Below are positions 12,501-27,500 of a DNA stretch of 64,000 nt, piece by piece (within the stretch, counting starts at the first letter, position 1; each line of letters begins with the position of its first letter). The position numbers and the translations under genes were made by a program. The notes beneath the pieces were generated by a model, which saw only the letters and a list, made by a program, of their open reading frames with translations, did no database searches and was not told the origin of the DNA. The stretch covers positions 4,057,501 through 4,121,500 of the forward strand of contig NC_091096.1 in the NCBI RefSeq assembly GCF_024713975.1, given 5' to 3'. This DNA comes from Paralichthys olivaceus (lineage: Eukaryota > Chordata > Actinopteri > Pleuronectiformes > Paralichthyidae).

Positions 12501-15500
12501 AAACGATTCCAGGAGGTCTAATGAATGCATGCAGCTGCCGATCCATCTCTCGTTGTCAAATGTGGCCCCTCTTGAAATGATCCAGCCCCTCAGATGTGCA
12601 GAGAAGAGAGTGTTAATGTGCGTGCTTGTGCAAATATGTGTTTGAGAGTGTGCTGGCAAAGAAGGGGGAGGAGGGATAGGTGGAGCGGACATGTGTGTGT
12701 GATATGGTAAGAAGCCTTGTGTCTTTTCCTGGTGGAAGGTGCTCAGAGAAGGTGTGTTTGAGATAAGTGCATGTATGTGTCCAGTATACGTATATGTACT
12801 GACTCATGCAGCAGGAAGTTCCCCTGCCGGCATTTGGCTCGACATCGATGACGTTGATGCATCATCGCTTAGTGTAAATTCGATAGACTCAATTAAATTT
12901 ATACAAAAGCACGTGTTAAATTGTTTCAAAAAATTCAGACTAATTTTTCTAGCGTTAAAGGATTTAAAGTGACACATCAACGGCCTGCAAATTAGTTTCC
13001 TCACCCTGGTGAAGGATTGTCCTTGTGCCTCCAGCTTGAGCTTCTGCTCCTGCATAATTTAATGTTTAATAAGCCTGTTAGAAAGGTGGCAGAATGTTCT
13101 GTCAAACACCACCAGTGAGTTACTTCTGAAAACCTTTTGATGAACCATTAAAAGCAGAGAATATGCCTCTGGGCCTCCTTATTTGACATTAATCATCACT
13201 GAATCAATTGTTAAACCATAAATTAACCTCTCTTAAAAAACACGACTAAAGCATATATGAATACTTAGCAGCTAACGTGTATTTCCATCTCTGTCGCGAG
13301 TTTCTTTCCTCCCATCCACCCCCTGTCTTGCACACATCATCTCCTTTTTCTCATGAGGAGTTTTAATTTATGGGTAAATGGGGAAACTTTGACTGCTTAA
13401 CTGCATTTACCAGAGAGACTGTGGTGATTACACTCCACAGTATAATTATCTGTTATCAGATTAGCTTCAATTATCTTAATGTGTAGCTCCGTGGCTGCTC
13501 CCATCTGTCACATCTACACCTTATTGACACTGAGGCCTTGTGATTGGCGCATGATGGGATTTATACAATTTCTTTAGTGATATGTTACTGAGGGAATATT
13601 CAGAGCCAACCAACCAAGGATGTGTTGTGGATTTTTTTCGATTTCTTTTTACATCACATGTTACTCCACGAATTTAATAAGTTAGCAAATGTTTCTCATT
13701 TACTTCTGCCGTTGTTCTTTTTTGGTTTTGGAAAATCTAAACTAGTACCTTACCTTTTTCGAGGAGGCCTCTTAGGAAGAGCTACTTTGTTGACTTAGTT
13801 ATTCATCACTCATGGTCTCACTGTTAATTACAACCAAACGTGACAAATTAATCTTCTGGGAAACTCCGTCCACGAACTGTAACGCTAAACTCTCGTTTAG
13901 CGTTTTGGTTAATTGACACACAATTGCCGTCCTTTATCTCACTGACTCTTGTGCCCATAATTTTTTACCTGCAATGTAATTTGGCTAATTTAAGTTGTCG
14001 TTTATTAGCTGACATTCGAGAGGGGCAAAAAAATGTTCCTCCATCATGACACGACATTTAAACAAACAGCACATAGGCTAAATACAAAAGACATAAACTG
14101 ACATTTACAGGTTGTTGATATAAATAAGTTGCTTTGAAACCTGCATGTAGCCTTAATAGAAATTACTTTCTTAAACGTAAATGCCAAAGCTATAGCTTCC
14201 GGTCAGTGAACCACAAGCTGAATATTCAAAGAACACACAACTGCTCCGCTTCTCTTGACGCCGACAGGCCTTAAAATCCTCTGCATCGTACTGTCTTTGT
14301 CTGTTCAGCTGAGAGTCACTTTCCGGTACAATGATCTTTATCTCCTGTCTCCAACCTCGGCGGTGACAGTGTGTCATATCTGAGATTATTGAAGTTTGAG
14401 CACGAACACACTCTCACCGTGTGCAAAGTCAAATTCGATTCAAATCTCCTAATTTCTCTCTGCTGTTCCGAGAGGCCACGAAATGACAATGAGAATCAAC
14501 CTGTGTGACAATGTTGGTATTCATCCTCCTGGAAGGCATGACGATTATGTCTCTGTTATTCAGAAGCTGCTCTCCTCTGTCGTTACTTCCAAGGTTTCAG
14601 ATGATTGCTCTTTGGAAATCACTCGTTTCTATAGGAACACGCGCACCTTTTGGGGTTAAATTGCTTGCATTCATCAGTGAACCGCTACAATATTGGAAAA
14701 ACCCAGTGAGCCAGGAGTTAGCTTGTCATTCACCTGCTGTTAAAGGCTGATTGCGTTTATCCTGGTGCGGGAAATAAACAGAAATGTTCGAGCAGGAGAG
14801 AATGAATTTTGTGACCGTGAGTCTAAGAATCCGGTTAGAATGCCTCCAGATATTATCCATGATATTCTTTAACCAATCAATGTCCAACAGATGCACTCAG
14901 ATTCACTAACCATGATGGGAGGCCTGAACCACTTTTCAGCTTATCTCAGTATGACTCTGAGTCATTAACATCTTACCCAGATTGCACCAAATGTCTCTTT
15001 GAGGTCAGAATGCACAAGGCAGATATAATGCATTAAGAAATGTTTCATGCGTATACTGTATGTTTGTGTGTTCTTTCCAGCCCCCGGAACAGGGCAGCGC
15101 CTCACCGACTAAGACCCTGCAGAACGGCAGTCCCTCCAAATGCCCCCGATTCTTAAAGATCAAGAACTGGGAGACCGGCACCGTCTACAGCGACGTTCTC
15201 CACCACAGCTCCAGCAAGGTAGAGCAAACGAAAAGTTACTCAAGACTGAACAAAGCCGTCTGCTGCAGCATGTACATCTGTTGTCCTGGCAAGGACTTGA
15301 TTTAAGCGATTCTGTTATAGCCTGAGTTCCTGGACCCGTGTTGAATCTAAATGAAGGCTGTGAAGTTCTCTTGTGTCCTTGTGCCCTGACACTGGTAAAA
15401 ACATGAACACCTGAAGCACAAACTGTGTAATGATGGAACCCTGAGCTCGTTACCAAACAAACTCTACGATTATTTTCACTATGAAAATGAGATTTTCATG

Positions 15501-18500
15501 AACACAACTTTGTAACCAACATTAAAAAACACAAGGAGATTTAGTATAATGAAATAAATCTATTTGAATGGTCAATCGTTTCTCAAAATCTTATTTTAAA
15601 ATAATGATTTCACAACATCTTGAGTCTGTGCTTTAAATTAAAAGGTGTTTTGAATATTTTATTCACCTAATTTGCACTCGATATAAAGAGAATGCATTTT
15701 GTGATTAAACTAGAATCAGGAAAGAAAAAATAAAACGGAGTTAACGTGACGCTAGATTGCTTTTATTGGTCTTACATGATTCTCAAGCTAACGTGATGAC
15801 ACATTCGAACAAGTCTCTGCAGTGACATGTAAAGCTTTCGTAGAGAAGGGGTCCGCCCACGATGGGGACAGATATCTGTGCATCTAACAGTATCTTAAAG
15901 GCACCGATGAGCAGCGGATACAGTTGACTGAGCAAACATTTAGCCTGCAGACTCACCAACACATCATTTACAAGTCAAGTAGATTGAAGAATAATGGCAC
16001 AGCGTGTCTTTTCTGTTTCTCACTGTCTCTTCATACATCAGAGAGCTCGTGTCTGAACTGTTGGGGATACAGCTCATTGGTGTTCAGCCAGAATGTGAAA
16101 AAAAAGGGTGTGAGGGAAGTCTAGGTAAAGAAAACTGAAAAAAGAGAAGAAAGAAATGCTCCTGGAAATTGAAATGGGGGCTTGTGTGGTGGATATCTTT
16201 GTCGTATTCTTAGCTCAGTGATGATGCATTCAGTGATTGCATCTTCAACAAGATTAGTTTAAACCTTTTTATAAACCAGTCAAAAGAACACACTTCCTGG
16301 GTGGGTTATTCTGCTCATGCCCTCCATCTGGATGGGGAATGCGTGGGAACATGTGTTTCTCCATGCGTGACATATTTTTCACTGTTTTGCATGTGACACA
16401 GATGTTTGTCACTGCATGTAAACACCATGTTTAAATCATGTACAAGAGTAGACCCGGAATCAATCTACGAAAAACTGTAGCTTCTGTTCTATTTGTCTTA
16501 GTTTAGGTTCGTAAACTCAGTTGTTACGGTTGTCGTGGCCGTGGTTGAAAGAAACCAATGATGACTGAAAAATCCGACCCACAATCCACCTTGACTGCCT
16601 CGATATGTGGACTCTGTGGAGTTTGTTCTTTGGACAAGAGACTTTGACTAAACATTAAACATGAGGGCATTTAGATTTCAAAACTCCTCACGCAGAAGCA
16701 AACGCTTTGCAAAGAAAACGTTTCTGTGATCCTCCTCATTCATCCATCAGCTCCTCCGTCCATCCATCGCTCTCCCAGTTTATTATGCAGCCAAAGTTTC
16801 TTCCTCTAGTTAGTAAGCCAGTCTACCGAGCAAGGTGAGCTCCACTGTTTAAGCATTCACCCCCGAAAACACCGCAGCCATTCGTGAACGGCAAACAGCA
16901 GCCTAATTACTCTGGTGACTTATCGGACAGGCTGTTGTGTGCATCCCAATGAATGGCCTGTAATAGCATCTTCAGATTTATTATATATCACAGACGCTGC
17001 TATATTGGAGGCTGATCCGTCTTTTCGAAAAGGACAGCTGGATGGCATGAATGCCCGGAGCAGTGTGATGAGCGGAAGTGCTGGAGCACGAGTGATTCCT
17101 TTGTTTTATTTTTAACACTCTTCTCATCCATTTCCCCCCTTTTTACTCCGTCACCTCTTGTTTTTTCTGTCTCATCTCTGTCGCTCTTCTCTTCTTATTT
17201 TCACTTTCAATCACGTCTTTATCTTTCATGTTATCTTGTGCACGTTTTCCTTTGCTTTGATTATGATGTTCACCAGCTGTTTTTTTTCTGCGGGGGTTGG
17301 GATTGTTGACCAGGACACACAAAGGGAAGTTTATTTTGGACGGACTGCCGGTTCACGGCGTGTATTTGGACAACGCAAGTGGGCGGTTCAATGTAACGAG
17401 CCAATTTTAGCAGCGTTGGGGTCATTGTCAAATTTCCTCTTGGACTGCACGCCTCCGCTATCGTTGCTGTCGCCGGCTCTCGCTCACTCGTCGAATCTGA
17501 GCTGGTGAAGGCATTTACAGCGAGCCAATGTGACAGCTGACTTCAACTCTAATCATATTAAAGTGACCACACAAGGTTGCTCCCAGCTATGAGCAATTTT
17601 CTCTTTGCGTTTTCTCGTTTTTTTTCTCCCTCCTCGCTCCTTTCACTTCCTGAAGGATACCAATCCATGACTCACTCACTTACTCATTCACTAAATATTC
17701 GGGCCAGCCATGTGTGAGCGAAATCATGAAAGAAATTGTAATTTGTAGTTCAGAGAGTTGACAAACTTGAAAATGTTTCTGTGCAGGTGAACTTTTCTGC
17801 CAATGTGTTGTTGGAACTTGAAAACTGAACAGTTTCTTTCATAGTTTATTTCACTTTTGCCTGTTGTATCCTGGGAAAACGATGTTTATCCATTAAGAAA
17901 TTCATCTTTAATGGCTCCGGAGCAGCGTTTAAATTGGTTTTTAGTTTTGGCTTTTTAGCAAAAATATAGACCTTTTTCACAGCAGGCATGTCAGCACTCC
18001 TTCTCCCCAAGGGAAAGTTCCAGCTGATTACGGTTTACTGAAGTTAAAAGATGAGCAAGAAACAAATGTGATTTGGAAAAAGCTTTTGTTTCTCTTTCAA
18101 TCTAATAAAGAGTGAATCCAGAATTTCCTGTGTCTGTTTAAAATCAAGCAGAGCCAATTAACTTTAAATGAATAGAGAGACAGGGTAATGTGATATTCTG
18201 CCTTTTTGTGAATTAAAACGACTCTTTCTTGTGCGTATTTAATCAGACGGTAGGATTCAGTTAGTGTTACTTATGCTGGGAAGCAGATTTTGTGGATATT
18301 TGCAGACGTGCTACCAGGGAATCGTGCGCCAACGTCACCTGGCTCTTGGGTCGTATCTCGGCGCTGCAGAAAAACCATCAAACGGGAATTCATCCCCGAA
18401 AAATCCCCCCTCATCTGTCGTCTTATTTGTCTTTTCAGATGCCAATCTGCACTGAGAACGTGTGCATCGGCTCCGTGATGATACCCAACCAGCACGCCCG

Positions 18501-21500
18501 CAAACCAGACGAGGTCCGATCCAAGGAGGAGCTTCTTCCGCTGGCCACGGACTTCATCGATCAGTACTACACCTCCATCAAAAGGCAAGCACGGCCTGCA
18601 GCAGCTGTTCCTAACCTGTACATACTCTGTGTTAATAGCTACTGTTATTATCAGCCATAAAAAGGTGCACAGATCTACATCAATTAGATATTTATTTATT
18701 TTTGTTATCATTATTTGTTGTCTTTCTTTATTTTGTACATTTGTCCTCAATGTGCCGACATCATTTCTCACTTATACGTAGGTTTATGTTCTTCTCTCAC
18801 TCACCTGTCCTGGTTCACAGGTATGGCTCTAAGGCCCATGTGGACAGGCTGGAGGAGGTCACCAAGGAAATTGACGCTTCGGGAACATACCAGCTAAAAG
18901 ACACTGAACTGATCTATGGAGCCAAGCATGCGTGGAGGAACGCTGCCCGGTGTGTCGGGAGGATTCAGTGGTCCAAACTACAGGTACAGTATTACTGTCT
19001 TCATAGTTTAGGGCTGTTTCCATGCTGCTACAAATGGACGTTTAATATGGTTACCACTATTATAATTATTATTATAAATAAGCTTTATTTGTTTGGCACC
19101 TTTCATAAAATAAATCAGCTCAAATTCCTCTGCATACAATACAGATTCAAATAAAGATATGTTTGTTAAAAAAAAGAAACAATAAGAGAACAGAGTTTAA
19201 GTAACATAAGAACATGTTGAAATAACATTTAAAAGAAAAGGAAATGAAAAAGAAAAACAATATCTGATTCTTATACAGTTCATACAACTGATATATGCTT
19301 TCCAGGTCTTCGATGCTCGAGACTGCACAACAGCTCACGGAATGTACAACTACATCTGTAACCACATCAAGTATGCCACAAACAAAGGCAACCTGAGGTA
19401 AAAAAACAACGATGCATTGTGTCCTTTTATCGTCTTTTCTTTCGTTTTGTTCAACTCGTTCTGTTCTTCCTCCTCCTCGTCCTCCGCTCAGTGCTCTTCC
19501 CATCTGTCCCTCCATGTATCTCATCACCCCTCTCCGTCTCTGACTACCCTGACTTGACCCACTGTCCCATCTGTCAGTGTGCGCCCTGTCTCTTAACGCT
19601 ATATCTGACACTATCTGCTCCCCGTCTATCTGTCAGCGTCTCGGCACCAATCTCTGCCCTGTCGCCGCGGCGGCAGACCTTGCTAACAAGCAGTCATTTG
19701 TCAGACCTGCACAGCTCTCGCTTACGTTCTGCCAAGTCCTAATCACATGTGACGTCTCATATTTACTTCTGGGATGATGGATAGCGTCTGACTCATTACT
19801 ACGCTGGCTCTGGCCTTCGGAGGGACAGCTCGTATACAGATGTTGATAAGAGCCTGCACAAAAATCCTGGCTGAGGCTCGCTCTGACATAAATAAACACA
19901 GACACAGCAAGTCGTGTAATTGCAATATCTTGCAAAAGTTTGGGAATTTTTTTTTGCTTATGTAAAATCACCTAAATACAGTATTACAGAGATGTGATGC
20001 AAGTGGTGAAGGATAATGTAAACGTTTGCAAGGATGTTAAGAAGTGTGATAATATATTAATACTCTTTAAAAATGGTTTAAATGTTGTATCTCATTCTAA
20101 TTGATAATTTATAAATACCCAGGTTGTGAAAAAGCCTATGGTTGCAGGTTTATTTAATTTCTCTAATATATCTCCTTTTATAAACGGTGCAATATTTGAA
20201 CGTAGTAACAATATAAGCTTTTACATGTGGGAATGTGATTGCACATATTAAGTAATAATTAGAGTTAGAGTTATAAACTAAAGTAACTATTATTTGTCTT
20301 AAATAATAAATTAATTAATATTCATATATGATGTGTTTTATTACTTTCTAAATCATGTTGTTTAAAATGGATCCTACAATTTCATAATGATGATATCCAA
20401 TATAGTTAAATAACTTATGTTACCGTTATTACATCATGAATTAAACATATTAATTATCATTAAAGATTGTTAACATGATAATGTGATGTAACCTAAGTCA
20501 TCTGCTACTTCCTTTTGGAAAAGGACGTCATAACCAACAGTTACATTAAAAGTTTCCTTTAAGACAACAAATTAAAATGGACATTGTCATTTGTTGGACG
20601 TTAAGTCCGACCATGGAGACGATGATAACTGCCTTCTCCATTAACACCGGCCTGCGAGCCAAGCTGAGAAACTGTTTCCTACAGATGTTGGCTGCAGGCA
20701 CAACTGGCCCAGATTCACCAGCTGCACTAACCCCTCAGCGACTTACAGCTTAGCAGCATTAACACTTTTCCCCGGTCATGGCATTAAAACACCACCGAGA
20801 TGTAGAATCGGCCAAAGGTAGCGAAGCTTAGGCCTTTGACATTACATAGTTAAATAGCTTATGTTATGGATTACGTGCACAATTCCAGCCATCTGGTGAT
20901 TATCTTACTTAACAATCCATATATACTTTATGAGCATGGTGTTAACCTTGGATAACACTGCGGGACAGTTTATCTAACACTTATCTCAACGTTTTTTCGA
21001 GATATGACGGTGCAATGTAACGAAGCTAGATAAATTAAAAAATCTCATGCTTTTTTGTATTTTTTCTTGCAGGTCAGCCATCACTATATTTCCTCCGAGG
21101 ACAGATTGCAAACACGACTTTCGGGTGTGGAACAGTCAGCTGATTCGTTATGCAGGCTATAAACTGCCTGATGGACACATCGTGGGAGACCCTGCTAACG
21201 TTGAATTTACCGAGGTACACCAGAGGAGCAACAAAACGTAACACAGGAAGAAGACACACCCTGTTTGTACTCAGCTCAGATGTTTGCTCTCGGTCTTTAG
21301 ATCTGCATGCAGCTGGGGTGGAAAGCTCCTAAGGGCCGTTTCGACGTCCTTCCCCTCCTGCTGCAAGCCAATGGAAATGACCCTGAGCTGTTCGAGATCC
21401 CTGAAGACCTCATCCTGGAGGTGCCGATTACACACCCAAAGTGAGCTATGGTTTCCCTCCTGAGCTTAAGATATAAAGAATTCTGCAGAAACAAAGAACA

Positions 21501-24500
21501 GAGGGGACTGAACAAAAAGACATCCGCCCACTCATACATCTCTGAACAACCCTTCTTAAACAATGGGATACTTTTTAGCGAGAGATCTGATTGCGTTATA
21601 CCCACTTTCCAACTGTGCTGATTAATACGAGCTAGCCATGCTTTATCTGTTCCTATGCCAGTTTAGTGGTAAGCATGGGACTTGTTAGTGTGTTTTCAAG
21701 CTTCCTCCTTTTGTATCCGAGTGATTTTATGTTTAAGAAAACTTCTCTCAGAAGCAGCTTCTTTCTAAAAGCTGTTACGCCCTTGAGAGTGGAAGCATTA
21801 AGCTGCTGTGTCTAATACCCATAATCACTATAAAGAATTGGGTATTATGGCTAGACTTGCTTTCAGACATGCAGACACAGATGCACACAGAGATATCACT
21901 GCGTCACTACACGCTGCATTGAGAGCATTTCAGAGTCCCTTGACACACTGATCTCTCTGCCATACTCCCCCCAAAAACTGGCATCTCTTTGCTCCATACC
22001 CTGCATCAGCTGGCCCTAAGCTCTGGCAGCAGCTTGGCACGGGCCGCGATCACTACGAGCATCTCATCATTACACGAGATTAGATCCAGCTCTGCAAATA
22101 ATACACTGAAAGCAATGTCAACAGTTCCCCTAGAGGATGTGAGGAGTGAGCGGCGTGAGGCAGACTGAGGTGCCGCCTGCTGTCCAGCAATGAAACGCTG
22201 TAAAGAGTGGGGAGGGGTTTTTTTTGTGTTAATGTGTGTTTTGGCTGCACTTCTTATGATTCATGTCCCGGGGGTGAGTACCTGTGCTGTGCATATTGCA
22301 AGTGTTGGACATTAACCAGACCAATTTCAATATGGACCATTTTTCTGCTCAGGTACGAGTGGTTCAAAGACTTGGACCTGAAGTGGTACGGCCTCCCGGC
22401 AGTCTCCAACATGCTGCTGGAGATCGGCGGCCTGGAGTTCACTGGCTGCCCCTTCAGTGGGTGGTACATGGGCACAGAGATTGGCGTGAGGGATTTCTGT
22501 GACAGCTCACGCTACAACATTCTGGAGGTAGAGTGCTGTGCCAGAATCCAGAGTCATGATCCGTCAGAAAGAGGGAAAAGAAAAATCGGAGGCGGAGATT
22601 GAGCCTTGAGCTGAGCGGAGCATGTGCTGTGTTACCAAATGACCCAATCAGGGTACATTCGTATTGTGCACAATGAGGAGAAAGCTGATTAGCAGCGATT
22701 GTCAAGAACTAAAGCATCTGTGTGCTCTGTTGCAAACGCTGTTGACAAAAATTACACAGAAGGATGTTGCTCCAAAATATGTGAGTTACTCTTCTGTTTT
22801 TTGTGAGCTGATCTGTAACAGAATCTTTGAGGGGATAACATTTGGCACATGAGACAATCTGCTGCTTTTTGAATGTCTCATATTAAGAGACATCCCTGTA
22901 GAGACAGTTTCTCACCCTAACGCCCGAGATAAAGAAAAGGTTTGTCCAGTTTGTCCACTTCAGACACGAGGATTATTCTTCCATCAGAAGAATAAGAAAA
23001 TATGAAACACTTAATTTTAGTAATTGAGGATAAAAGATTGAAGACATTGTTACTTTAATGATATTTTGTCCCAGATGTTGACGAACATTTAGAAATTACT
23101 TATTTTGAGTTTCAGGACGGAGGCTACTGCTGCAGCGTCTGCTGAACAAGTTGAACTTACTTAAACCTCACACTTGATTTAAGGTTAAAATTGTAAACTA
23201 TATGAATAAAGTTTTAAAACAAAAGGACATGACACACACTGAAAGAACCTTGTTGTCACAAAGCTCAGAATGCCCATGTTGTCCGTTGGTCGCACTAAAT
23301 TTTCTTTACATCTCAAACAGGAGGTTGCTGACAAAATGGCCTTAGACACCAGGAAGACTTCCTCTCTGTGGAAAGACCAGGCGCTGGTGGAGATCAACAT
23401 TGCTGTTCTCTACAGCTTCCAGGTGCGTTCACCTTTAGCTTCATATCATCTGGGTAAAAGTAAAAACTACATCAAAACAGATATTTTGTCATGATAACTA
23501 ATCATTTCTGCTGCTTTTCATTTTAGTCGTGCAAAGTGACCATAGTGGACCATCACTCAGCGACCGAGTCCTTCATGAAGCACATGGAGAACGAGTACCG
23601 GGTGCGAGGTGGTTGTCCCGGCGACTGGGTGTGGATCGTGCCTCCCATGTCAGGAAGCATCACACCAGTCTTCCACCAAGAAATGCTCAACTACCGCCTC
23701 ACCCCCTCCTTCGAGTACCAGGTGAGACGATCATTCGACTGTTATGAGGGCGACTGCATTTACTACCAGGAGAGTTACAAGAAACTTTGGGGGCCTTGGG
23801 CGAAGGGGGCTGTAGGGGGCCTGTCATGGAAGCATATACCCCCTCGATTCAAAATCATAAATGAAATGCATACTGTGCACACACATAAATATATATCAGT
23901 AAAGCGATAACTTTGATTCAAAGGAAGCTATAGATTTCCTTGTCAGGGCGTTCGCTCTGTCCCATTTACCTTCAGCTGAGAATCTGGAGTTGTAGATTAC
24001 AGGGGACTAACGTCATCTGCATTTCTCGGGGCCCCAGGAAAAAACCTGGTTTGTGCATTCTTCTGGAACGGCCCTGAGCGTTTCACCTGTCATTAAGCTG
24101 AAATGATAGAACGCTTGAGAACAGATGGAGCCTTTCTTTATATAGTATATCACTCAGAGAACAGACCAGGAACCAGCATGAGCTATACAATTAAAATTCC
24201 TGAGTACTGACGGTGTAGGATTATTAGCTTATGTACTTTTTCCCTCTGAATGAATTCACCACAGAGCTGCAGAGGTAGAACTGTCTGTGCTGGAATCAGC
24301 TCCACTGGACCATAATGCAATTCACCAGGTGTTGTGTGTTTGGTAGAGGGCATCACCACAAATATAGACATGCACTTATGTTTACAAATTACTTGGCTGC
24401 TCAGCTAAATAATGGAAGTCATTAAGGGGAATTAAAGTTGGAAATCATTACCGGAAAAGAGGAAGAGGAGGCACGTTAAAAGAAATTGTGCAAATAGCAA

Positions 24501-27500
24501 ATTTAGGCTCCATTCTACCAAGTAAACACTGGGAGACACAGACGATATCTCCGTGTATTGAAATGGATTTTAAACCTAAGCAAAGAAAACGTCTGAACCC
24601 TGTTTTCTTTATCAGGCTGATCCGTGGAATACCCATGTGTGGAAAGGTGTCAATGGGACACCCACAAAGAAAAGAGCCATTGGATTCAAGAAGCTCGCCA
24701 AGTGAGTGTGAACACACACACAGGTCTTCTGATTTGTTCGGTGATTTGGTATCTTCTGTCGTAAATGTCAAAGATAATGTGCTGTAGGATGTGTGAGATA
24801 ATTTAGGGCCAAACAAATAATCACTCCCCTGACAAAAGTTCAACACATGGGAGGGAAGCTGGCGAACTTCATCCAATCAACCCCTCGAAGAGTAATCAGA
24901 GCTTTGTCAGGGTTTTGCCTCTGTTTGCATGTGTGTTTGTCTATTTATATAATTGCCAGGAGGAGATGACAAACTAGGTAATCACAATTGTCACCCATCT
25001 GCTTCCCTTATGTTGGCTGCACGGTGAAGAGAACCACAATAACACACATTGTTCCTTTCAGTGGCGCGATAACAAACATTTTACCGGATGTGTCAAAACC
25101 GTTTAGTCCTTGAATGATGCATTTACTCGCCCTGTATCTTTTACGGTTTCCCTCCTTGTCTTTCCACGTCTGCAGGGCTGTGAAGTTTTCGGCCAAGCTC
25201 ATGGGCCAGGCCATGGCCAAGCGGGTGAAAGCCACCATCCTGTTTGCAACAGAGACGGGCAAATCGCAAGATTACGCCAAAACTCTGTGTGAAATCTTCA
25301 AGCACGCGTTTGACGCAAAGGTAAGCTTGCTCCCGCTTTGCATCACCTCATATCGGAAAGTTGGCCGAGAGCTGCCACTGTAAGAACATGTAATTGAAAA
25401 AAGGGGGAATTCAAAGACTTCATTCCTATAGCCTACCTATACACCCCCCCACCAACACCTCCACCACCACTACCCCACCTCCTGCAGTCCAGCTGAGGAA
25501 GCCACGCAGATGCCAGCTGAGCACATGCGATGAGAGGGTGGAAGGAGAAAGTGTGTCTTTTCTCACATCTCCTCTCGTGAGGTAAAGAGCTGCGGGTCTG
25601 AGGCGAGATTTAACCACCGAAGCGTTGAGCGGTGCAGTAGTTTAAGATCCCGCAGCAAAGCAAAACATGCTGCTCTCCTATCATACACTGTTGTGCTTCT
25701 CCTCCAGGTCATATCTTATTTTCCCCCACAGAGAAGAGATTCATGCATGCAAGTGTGTGGATGTGTGTCACCGAGAGTGGGTGTGCGTAGATGGATCTCA
25801 GGGCAGATGCGAGTGCCCGGGGGGGGAGAATCTTTGTTGTCGTGGGGCTAAAGCCTGTTTTCCTCCTTCACGCCTTCGGTCGTGTGTGCATGTGAAGCGC
25901 GAGTGCAGCCCCGTGGCAGACAAACACCATCTTGTTGAGTGGTATGCATCATGGATGCTCATTGTGTGGCAGCAGCACATTATCATCTTGTTAGAGGCGA
26001 GGACAGAGTGGTCATTACGACCTCCTCCTCTGCCATCGGCTGTGTGTTCAGCCCTGATTTACATGCTCCAGTCGTCTGTCGTGTGGAATGAGTCTCGGAG
26101 GTGAGAGCGAGATAAACACTGCGCCGTGGAAGTGGAGGATGAGATTCACTCGGCGTCGTGCTCTTTTCTTCCCGCAGGTCACGTCGATGGATGAGTATGA
26201 TGTGGTCGACCTTGAGCACGAGACGCTGGTGTTAGTAGTGACCAGCACATTCGGCAACGGTGACCCACCAGAAAATGGAGAGGTGTGTTTGTCTATGTTG
26301 TTGTTAACATGTGTATTGATTGAGCACAGGACAGATGCATGGATTTCCAACACTTGTTCTTTTGTTGCTTCAGAAATTTGGAGCTGCCTTAATGGAGATG
26401 CGTCACCCAACGTCCAACACAGAAGACAGGAAGTGAGTTCAGTCCCTCAGCCTGTGTTTATATTCTTGTCTGTTTGTTGTTTATTCTCTCTCCGTTCCAC
26501 AACCGCTGGTCTCATGTGTTTTCTCCAGGAGCTACAAGGTCCGTTTCAACAGCGTCTCCTCGTACTCTGACACACGCAAGTCCTCCAGTGATGAGCCAGA
26601 GACTAGAATCAACTTTGAGAGCACCGGGCCTCTGGCTAATGTCAGGTAAACAAAACCACATCAAATCAAATAGTCATGAGAACTTTTGTTTCCACTTGTC
26701 TAGAAAATGTTGCTCACAGGCAACAACCATCTTGTGACCTGCAGGTGAAATGAGGACAAATTACAGGACAAGTCCCAAGAAATGGGAATCAAGTTAGAAC
26801 CTGTTTTAAACTGAATTTGTATTCACCTCTGCCGAGGTGTCTGTTTGTCTGTTAGCTAGAAGGACTGAGTAAAGACTCGTGGTGAAATGATGTTTTATGG
26901 GTCAGGGAGGAACTCAGGGAAGACATATTTCAGACATATTTCGGGGATTAATATTTATGAATGTGTGCGATTTGGTGCAGATAAAAAAAAATGCTACTCT
27001 AGTTGTAGATGTACAGAGTCACTGCAGACACAAGCAAGGAAAGTTAATTAGTGCTTTTAGATTTTATTCTTTCTATAATTCTTAATTTCCTCTGTGATAT
27101 GAAAGGTATTAAAAGTGTAGTTTTGACAACGTGCCGACGTGTTTGACAACATTTACGTTGTATTCAGTGAACTTCATCCTCGCTCAGACTCTCTGACAGA
27201 GCGCCTGCGATGATAAACCTTATTGCACTGGACAGTTTGCTGATCTGTTAAAGAAGAGGAGACTCAGACTTGAATGTGATGTGGGCCGACTGTTTCACAG
27301 CGAAGCAGCAGCAGGAGGATGACTCGTCTGTTCTCAAAAGAGCGCTCTCCTTCATGTTTACATCTATAAAAACCAGGCATTCATAAATCGTCAGCTGTTT
27401 TCAACTTTCTGACAACGAAGGAAAGGGCAAGTTTCTAAAGTGGGCTCAGCGGCGGCAGTTTGCGAACGTGTGTGTTTTTCTTTTTAAACACCACCTGCCT

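Noticed and set aside
18271..18771. Minus-strand open frame of 166 codons over nos1 exon 5
   Set aside because: It spans a real sense exon and intron sequence and has no family signature.
23527..23910. Extended frame reading through nos1 exon 12 into the intron
   Set aside because: The donor at 23722 is canonical, and exon 13 continues the NOS protein exactly in phase. The extension has no conservation I recognise.
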